64,000 bases of DNA from Ectocarpus siliculosus (taxonomy: Eukaryota > Sar > Phaeophyceae > Ectocarpales > Ectocarpaceae), in assembly GCA_000310025.1 (NCBI GenBank), contig FN648905.1, positions 490,317 to 554,316 of the forward strand, written 5' to 3'. Under the pieces are notes generated by a model. It searched no databases, was not told the DNA's origin, and worked only from the letters and a program-made list of their open reading frames with translations. Shown piece after piece: positions 56,519-64,000 of this stretch (its first letter is position 1; each line of letters begins with the position of its first letter). The position numbers were made by a program, and so were the translations under genes.

Positions 56519-57555
56519 TACTACTGCCGGTACAAGCCATGCATAAGAACAACGAGCGCCCTCCATACTCCGTAGGTACTGCTGTATGTAGTAGTTGAAT
56601 TGAAACCTCTCATTACCCATCCATGAAGAAGTTGTTTTATACACAAATAGTTAAAAAAAAAATGCTGCAAAAACTATCCATGGACGAACCCAGCAGTGCC
56701 GTTGTTGTTGTCTTCACAATTAATCACAAAAAAACCGTTCGTTCTGTTCTCTCTACCCAGTACCTTATTGTATCTTCTTCGTCTGTTCGTACTATTATGT
56801 ATGATAGTCTGACACTTGACGCGGTCGATTCCCGCCGTGGTCACAGGCTAACTTACCCAAAAAGTTATACGAAAATAAAATCGACCCGAAAAAGGGTCCG
56901 CAAGTCAACGACAGATTAGTCACCCTCCGCTCGCTTCAATACGCTATGCGAGGTAGTAACTGTAGACTGGACAATAGAGCAAACAATGAGCAAGCGAATG
57001 TTAGAGGCCACCTCACGCGCACCCGAAAAAATCGTCAGCCTTCGACCGGCATATCTCACTACGCCCATCCATGCGCATGCACTTTTTTGTGGCGAGGGAC
57101 TCCATGCTTTCAAGAACCATCTCGTTGATCTGTTTTTTTCGTTTACATCCATGTAGTGCGCACGTCACACCCGAATGAAAAGGAGACCACAACCAGAACG
57201 CGCTCTTCCGCACGCTGGAAAAGAATCCGGGACTAAATGAATGCGGACCCCAGTAGATACGCTTTTCACAGTAGGTTTCCTCTCCGAAATGAAAGAACCG
57301 GACGGGAGAGAGGGAAAAAAGAAAGGAGAAGAGGCGTAGGACGCGTTCCCCGTCATGGGCATTTCATAAGAGTCGTATTGTGGTATTAATAGTGGCAGGA
57401 ACCTCTCTCTGCGATCAGGTCAGAAGACCACCAGTCCCCGGAGCTCTTCTGCTGTTGCACCCACCCATGGACGCAGTAGTAGTAGTAGCGCATGTCCTGT
57501 AGTAGACAACTACTACTGCTGAAAATATTGGAGACCACGAATGAATCATACCGAC

Positions 57556-60500
57556 AGGTGGGTCGTGGGTGGGCGGGGACCCTAAGAAACAGTCAGACTC
57601 AGCCATTTTACATCCTCCCAGTTTCTTGAAAGCAAGAACGAAGCGAGAACAAAAGAGAGACCGCCAGCGACAGGAAACAAAGAAGAAGAAGTGGAGGAGA
57701 GCAGAGCTAAGAAACAAGTGAAGAAACAAGACCCCCTTGCCGCTCTTACCCACTGGAAGCTTTCCATGTGCCGCAGCAAACAGCAGGGGCAGCACCCACT
57801 ACCTCACATGCAGTAGCCGGATACATGCACGGACTGGTACGCAGTAGAAGTTTAGTCTCTTTCTCCGGCAAGAACAAAAACGCCCGGGCGAACTTGAACT
57901 ACTTGTAGTCACAAGAAATAGGGTCATGATGACGTCATCCATGCTGCTTGCCGTGGGAGATGCGCATCGTTACGCGAGGAAGGCGTTAACTGTTTGCATA
58001 GAACATGCTGCCGTAGACCCTATATCTCTCAAGCTCAACCACAGCTATACCCGATACATGGTAGCATCATATATATCGAGCTGTAGAAGAATCGAAAAAA
58101 AAAATGTTTTCTTGGTGGCGAAGCGGACCCTCTTTATTGTGACTCTCCAACTGCTGTTCGTGGATGGCGACGGCATGGCGACACAGACAGATAAAATCTA
58201 GGGTTTGACGTCGGTCTTCTCCGCCGCAGGAGGTGGAAACTATACTCAAAGTCGGGGAGGGGTCGTGGTTTGCAATTCCCCACGGAACCGTACTTGAGGC
58301 GCCATGAGATTTGCACTGCCGTAGCCGGGGTTATTTGTCGGCAGGGAAACATAAAAACAAAATCTTCGGCGGACCGGACCCTCTTTTTTCAACTGGCCAC
58401 CAACTGTTGTTTGGATGGCGAGACAATTTCCGGTCTTCTTGTCCGTCACAGGAGGCCGAAGCTGATGCTCAAACTCGGGGAGGGGTCATGGTTTGCGAGT
58501 CCCTACCGAACCATAATCGCTCGGGGCACCACGTCATGGACATGACAAGAAAAACATCCCCCAAACGAAAACTGCTAAAATTCATGGATGGGTGGGTGAG
58601 TGGGGGACCCCAAAACCATGAAACAGTCGCGGGGTTCGCGTTGTTCTGGGGCTCTACGGGCGAAAAACACCGTCAACGCTCTGAACCGCTGGAAGCTGTC
58701 ACACAGCACTGCATGTGCGGCGAAACGCAGGGGCCATGCGCATTGCTTGACGGAAAGATGCGGCGCCCATTGCCTCACATGCAGCAGCCGGGTACACGGA
58801 CGGGTAGGCTCCTACTCAGCAAGACGCAAGACGATTGCCGTTGACGTTCGATGTTATTGGGGACCCCAACGGCGAAAACGAAACAGAGAGAGAGAGGCAG
58901 ACTAAAGGAAAAGAGACTCGAGAAGACAAGGCATGAACTCTCGAGAAGACACCCACTCTCATCCCTCTGGTCCACCGCAGGCTTGAACACGTGTAACGAA
59001 CGGCGACATCCGATGTGCGCTCAGCAACAACAAACACGACAAAAGAAAAATAGTCGTCGTTTCCGAACTGCTGTGGAGATCATGTGGAGATACTGTAAGT
59101 TGGTGGAGACTTTCTTTTTTTTTCTGGTATCAAGTGGCAACAAAGAAGAACACGACAATCTGTCTGTGTAGACTAGAAGCACGACGGACGAACTATCATC
59201 TCAATGCGCTTGCCGTCGCGATAGATGCGCACTGCTGCCGCTATACGAACGAGCCGACTGTTGTCAAACCTGACTACGATAACCGTACGACCATTGCAGC
59301 ACATTCCGAGCATAACAGCAGAAACCACAGCAGCAGCCGCATGTGTACAATGGTCACTCAAGAACAAACGCAAAAAAAACAAATTGTGGCGCGCAGCACG
59401 CAGGACCCTTTTTCGCTGTTCAACCGGCCGTTCCCATGGCGAAACAGGCAAGGTACAGTCAAGGCCGACTCTTGCCGGCCACAGGAGGCGGAAGCTGCTC
59501 AAACTCGGGGACGGCTCATGGTTTGCGATTCCACACCGAACCATACTCGAGGCGCCACGAGATTTGCACTGTAACTCGAGATCAGCATTTTAGACCCCCG
59601 GGTCGGGCAAGGGGTGGGGGATGCGAATGAAACTTCCACGGATATCGAACGATGAGACTGAAGCTAAAGCTTCAAAATTCCTCAAGCCTTGGACGTGTCG
59701 GTGGGCATGGTACAATAGGATATGGTCGTGTGTTGACAAGTGGACGGGGTGCGAGTAAAAAGTCCGGGGCCCAGTCATGAACATGGCAAGTAAACACCCC
59801 TCCCAACAAAAATTAATGGTGGGCGGGTGGATGGGGGACCCCAACAAACAAAGCATGAAAAAAGAAAAAAAATATCAAAGACAAGTGAGACAGGCGCGAC
59901 AGGCTTGAGGGAGGAGGCAAAAAAATAAGCATAGAAAACCCACCGTGGTCGTCGCTCGCTCTGGGCCGCTGGAACATGTCACATAGCACTGCATGTCCAG
60001 CATTAGAACAAGTCCATTGCTTGACATAAAACAGGTAGCGCATATCGCCTTTCATGCAGCAGCCCGGTGCACGGGTATTAGGAGTCTCTTACTCAGCAAG
60101 ATGCGAAACCACTGCGGTTGACGTAGTTCGATATTGTTGGGACCCCACCGGCGAAAGGCGAGAGAGAGACAGGTAGACTAAAAGAAGAGAGCGGAGAGAA
60201 GACAAGGCATTCACTCTCGAGAAGACACTCACTCACTCTCGTCCCTTTTTGGCCCACCGCAGGCTGTCAGACATCTGTACCGAACGGCGGTATCCGAAGT
60301 GGGCTCAGCAACAACAAACACAACAACCACAAGTCGCCGAGTTGACAACTAGACTAGAGTAGTGCGGACTTTCATCCTTCTGTGACGAAGTGAGAACAAA
60401 AAACATGACTACACGGACGAACTAGTCCATCCGCGATAGATGTGCACCGCTGCACGGAGCAGCAGACTATTGGTTGTCATTCCTCACTTTCTGTTGTAAA

Positions 60501-61170
60501 CAAGATTGTGCTGCCACCACCCTATCGCTCAAGTTACGACTGACTACGCAGCAGACTCAACAAGCACCAACACCCTTATTCGATGTATGCCACCCATGCA
60601 TACGCCGCTTAGACTAATACGATGCATACCACCCATGCAATATGCAGCAAGAGAGCAAAAAAGGTCTGTTGTTGTCTGTCTCAACTGTTGTGCTGCAGTT
60701 GCTGTTCACGTATAACGACACAACAGGCGACAAAGTAAGCGACGCGCATCGCCAACTACGCGACGCGTGCACCCCAAAGCGACAGACACGATAGCCTTCA
60801 ACCTTGTCTGAAGCAATTCAGCAACAGCAGCATGGTCACTCAGGAAAAAAAAATAAAGATTTTGGCGCGCAGCACACAGGACCCTCTTTCGCTGTTCAAC
60901 CGGCCGTTTCCATGGCGAAACAGACAAGGAACAATCAAGGCCGAGTCGTGTCGGCCACAGGAAGTGGAAGCTGCTGAAAATCGGGGAGGGGTCATGGTTT
61001 GCGATCGCCTACCGAACCATACTTGGGGCGCCACGACATTTGCACTGTAGGTCGAGATCAGCAGTTGAGACCGGGTCGGGCAAGGGGTGGGGCATGCGAA
61101 TAAAAGTTCCACCCACGGATATTGAAATATGAGACTGAAGCTAAAGCTTCAGAATCCGTGGCGGTCAAAA
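57556..61170. repeat. Three tandem kilobase-scale repeat units
   Basis: Units begin with a GGTGGGYGGGTG..GGGACCC block near 57556, 58584 and 59817. They continue with CTGGAAGCTKTC..CATGCAGYAGCCGG (57750, 58690, 59975) and, in units 2 and 3, CTCGAGAAGACA and GCTCAGCAACAACAAACAC (59020, 60305). They end with CGGGGAGGGGTCATGGTTTG and CCGAACCATACT..GCGCCACGAGATTTGCACTG (58255-58320, 58475-58540, 59503-59572, 60985-61048). Unit 1 is shorter and has the end block twice. Confidence 0.8.
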
Positions 61171-61239
61171 ACACCGAACTTGAACTAACCGCTCGCGGTC
61201 GTTGACGCACAAACTTTTTTTCCCGGCGCATTCGGCACC

Positions 61240-61570
61240 TCACGGCCCCAAACCTTGGCATTGCCCAACAGCCCATGGCATCACCTCTTCCCAGATACCA
61301 TTCATGAGGTAACTCGTTAAGTATTCGTCGAGATATCGGTGATTACAGCCTTCCCACAATCGAAGCTGGAGAGGGTCTACGTGTGTGGTAGGGGTAGCAG
61401 CTTGGCGTCGATTGGCGGAAGTTGCGCCGCGCAACTGTTGTTCGACACCTTCGTCGCGAAAACGTTGCAGAGCTTTTCCTCCAGATTGCAACCTTGAGCT
61501 CCTGAGAGAAAGTTCCAAAACGTTTTGCGCAATTCTTTGCTCCCGTACTAAGCGTACATTAGAAAAGTTG
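61240..61570 (-). other. Coding-looking fragment, unknown
   Basis: About 105 open codons ending in TGA at 61240: EGVEQQLRGATSANRRQAAT, PTTHVDPLQLRLWEGCNHRY, LDEYLTSYLMNGIWEEVMPW. Composition looks protein-like rather than random, but no family was recognised. The final bases overlap a dispersed repeat seen also near 56036-56085. Possibly a transposon-gene remnant. Confidence 0.3.
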
Positions 61571-62315
61571 CAAGGGTGTGTTAAGTAAAGATGGTGCGAA
61601 GTATGATAATGTAGTAGGGAAACAAAGATGGTATGATAACGTATTAGGGAGAGGAAATGGTGTGAACAATAAATTAAATGTGAAAAGTAAATTAATTATC
61701 TAATTCATTTATTCATCATTGGTGTTCTGCGGGGCCCCCACCTTCGACAGCAATCGGTCGGGTGAATGGACGTAGTTATTTAGCCGACTCATCATCCCGC
61801 GTTGATTTTTTTTTGTAGAGCCAGCCAGCCGCTGCCATCCGACCTGACGAGCATTGGGACTCCCCCTCGAACCATTCCCACTGACCTCGGGGAATAGGTA
61901 CCCCTGACGCATCCCCCAACCCTTGCACCGTTCGCACCGCACACTGCCTGTCTCGTTTGACAACTACACTGCGTACGAGTAAGATCTGCAAAGTGTCTTG
62001 CCAAAATGAAGATTGAAAATCATCCTTTGTCCGTCGGGAAAGGCGCAACAACACTTGCATTTTGCGCTGGTACAGTAGTAGTGCGAATGCCAAATCAACC
62101 CTCTTCGCATCATGTGGAACGCGACGACAAACAAACGCCGCGACTTCTCATTACTACTACTGCGCGAGTACTCGCTCTCCCACGTCTGTGACGGGCCCGC
62201 GTGCGGTATTCTTGCGCATGTGCCGTACGAGGCGCAAGAGGAGAGGGAGGTGGCGTGGGAAAAGGGTTGATGTGAACTGCTGTGGTGCTGCGAGTGGGGT
62301 CGTGCGCACACAAGA

Positions 62316-62426
62316 GCCGGAACCCGGGAACCCGGGAGGATTTCATACTCTATTTGTCCGATCTGTTGACGGATAGCTACGTTTTATATCGGACAAATAG
62401 TAACATATCCTCCCGCGGGTCCCGGC
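62316..62426. repeat. 111-bp hairpin (foldback MITE-like)
   Basis: Left arm GCCGGAACCCGGGAACCCGG..GAGGATTTCATACTCTATTTGTCCGAT; right arm inverted GCCGGGACCCGCGGGAGGAT..ACTATTTGTCCGAT. A half copy with the same GCCGGGACCCGCGGGAGGAT start lies at 62488-62556. Confidence 0.75.
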
Positions 62427-62895
62427 TGTTGTCGGCAGGACGACGACCCCACTGGACCCCACGCACGTACTCGTGCTGCGAACAATCGCCGGGACCCGCG
62501 GGAGGATTTCACTTCTTCTTCTGCTTATTGTCCGATCTGTTTTTTTGTCGGATGGCTGTCTTGTCTAGACTTACGTTTGAAGTTGGACCCATTTCCTCCG
62601 ATGTCGGGCATCAACAACGAGGATGGAACCTCCTGCGTGGCATCTACCACGAACGTTCCTCGTGAACTTTCCTCCTGATTCACGGGACTATATAAAAGTT
62701 CCAATCATCCAAACATCCAATCATGTAGGCGAAAGGGGACACTACTGATTACTGATGATGAGCAGCCCGCACGTGATGATCGTCGATCGTCTCCGCTGCG
62801 CACTGCAGCTTTGTCGCCACGGCGGCGTATTTTGCCTTTGTGAACGAGCTGACTGAGTCGTTCTTCGGTGCAATACTGTAGGATACATCTGAAGG

Positions 62896-63260
62896 CTGAG
62901 TAAAATATTCGAGTACCTGAGTACGCGGGAAGTAGGTTTGAAATACTTACTCAACCTCCTGAGTATCGATGAGTATTCTTGAACTACTTGCTCAACAATC
63001 CGAGTACGGATGAGTATTTTTGAAATACATACTCAAGGATATTGAAGGTTGAGTAAAATACTCAAGTCTGGGTACGCATGAGTAGGTTTCAAAAACTTAC
63101 TGAACCTCCGGAGTATCGATGAGTATTTTTGAAACACTTACTCAACCTCCTGAGTATGGTTGTATCCCTGAAGTACTTACACCTCCTCAGCATGGTTGGG
63201 TATCCCTGGAGTACTTGCTCAACCTCTCAGTGTGGTATCCCTGAACCACTTACTCAATGT
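62896..63260. repeat. GAGTA/TACTC-rich tandem array
   Basis: Repeating pattern CTCCTGAGTATCGATGAGTA, TTTTTGAAATACTTACTCAA with drifted copies, about 55-65 bp apart. Each unit is a small hairpin because GAGTA and TACTC alternate. Confidence 0.75.
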
Positions 63261-64000
63261 TCTACGTGTATGGTTGATTACTGCCGTACCCCCGGAAAAT
63301 ATTCATCACGTCCAGTGCATACCCCCGGAGCCTAAAATATGACTAAACTGACGTCAGATATGCGGCGCATTTTCTGCGGGCCTTGCGTGCACCACCGCCA
63401 CACACTGCTGCTGCACATCATCACTCGCTACTCGCGACTAAGTAAAGCGTACTCAATACTCGAGTACTACTCCTCGTCGGGTAGGGGTAGCACACGTGAG
63501 TTGTCGACCGGTTGCCAACGGGAAGGGGGGGGGGCAACGACAGTTACAGTTGTGTAGTATTTTTTTTTTCCTCACCACCCCCTGAAGTCTGAGCAATGTG
63601 CACGGGCGGTGGTCGAAGCAGTAAGTGATTGCACCTGCATTTTAGGTCTTCTTTATCCAATAGTAGGAGCACCGCATAGCCGAGGGAACTTTCGCGTCGC
63701 ACATAGCAGTAGCTGCTGACTGTTGATTCATTCGTCGGTCAGCGATATGAACATGAATGCTTCATGATGGGTTTTACAAGGGCGCTTCGCGGCGTACCGC
63801 TTCGCGGTCGCCGCTACGCTCGTAGGGTGAATGGCGATGGCAAGTATGTGCGGGTGGAGTTTTGAAATGAGAGATACGAAGAAGAAATGCTGCGAAGAGG
63901 GAAAGTCGTTTGTTTGTTCGAAGAGACGCAAATCACACAGAATAAAATCATACCATATTATGTTATGCGACGGCCGGAGGACAGAGTAAATAAGTAGTCG

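Larger units (their letters stand above)
54644..64000. other. 5' flank of leuC, repeat-rich, no supported gene
   Basis: Should contain the leuC promoter in its first hundreds of bases; no TATA box or other element could be defended. Further out it holds a MITE (56.3 kb), a three-unit array (57.55-61.17 kb), coding-looking minus-strand fragments (61.24-61.57 kb), a hairpin (62.3 kb) and a GAGTA array (62.9-63.26 kb). Confidence 0.6.

Noticed and set aside
61709-61963. Minus-strand frame with RCERCKGWG
   Set aside because: Two cysteines alone are not evidence; no homologue recognised and the neighbouring frames are equally open.
1-64000. Bacterial contamination, suggested by the bacterial-type LeuC name
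   Set aside because: The gene is split by ten spliceosomal introns and has a plastid pre-sequence, so it is a nuclear eukaryotic gene.

Overview
The window is nuclear DNA of a photosynthetic stramenopile, most likely a brown alga (Ectocarpus or kelp type; the species cannot be fixed from sequence alone). It has spliceosomal introns, a plastid pre-sequence of the heterokont type (signal peptide ending in Thr-Ser-Phe followed by an Arg/Ser-rich transit region), a very low gene density and many decayed transposons and minisatellites. A run of 100 N marks a scaffold gap.

One gene dominates. On the minus strand, eleven short exons spread over positions 54643 down to 2441 join without a frame error into one 550-codon reading frame. 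It encodes the plastid large subunit of 3-isopropylmalate dehydratase (LeuC type, [4Fe-4S] hydro-lyase of leucine synthesis). Only 1653 of about 52200 bases are coding. Nine of the ten introns are phase 0, nine start with GT and one (intron 1) appears to start with GC. The introns range from about 0.3 to about 21.5 kb, and intron 3 also contains the scaffold gap.

Layout from low to high coordinate: 1-2440, 3' flank with decayed tandem repeats; 2441-9399, exons 11 to 6 separated by modest introns; 9400-22470, intron 5 (13 kb), which carries a degenerate oppositely oriented two-exon gene with a Cys/His cluster at 14.5-15.8 kb; 22471-25377, exons 5 and 4; 25378-46910, intron 3, a transposon graveyard; 46911-47944, exons 3 and 2; 47945-54406, intron 1 with several tandem arrays; 54407-54643, exon 1 with the targeting sequence; 54644-64000, 5' flank with a MITE, a three-unit kilobase-scale tandem array, hairpins and a GAGTA-rich array.

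Intron 3 holds a 5'-truncated LINE with a 19-bp target duplication. Nested in that LINE is a 1952-bp terminal-inverted-repeat element with an exact 8-bp target duplication, itself filled with 42-bp and 91-bp satellite arrays. The intron also holds a second, unrelated LINE fragment, a palindromic element around the gap, a 216-bp tandem duplication, and a 1236-bp pogo/mariner-like element (CAGTAGG ends, TA duplication) with a smaller MITE nested inside. No RNA gene or CRISPR array was found. No second intact gene could be supported, and no obviously new enzyme system was found. The most notable features are the extreme intron expansion of a housekeeping plastid gene and the nested satellite-bearing transposon.
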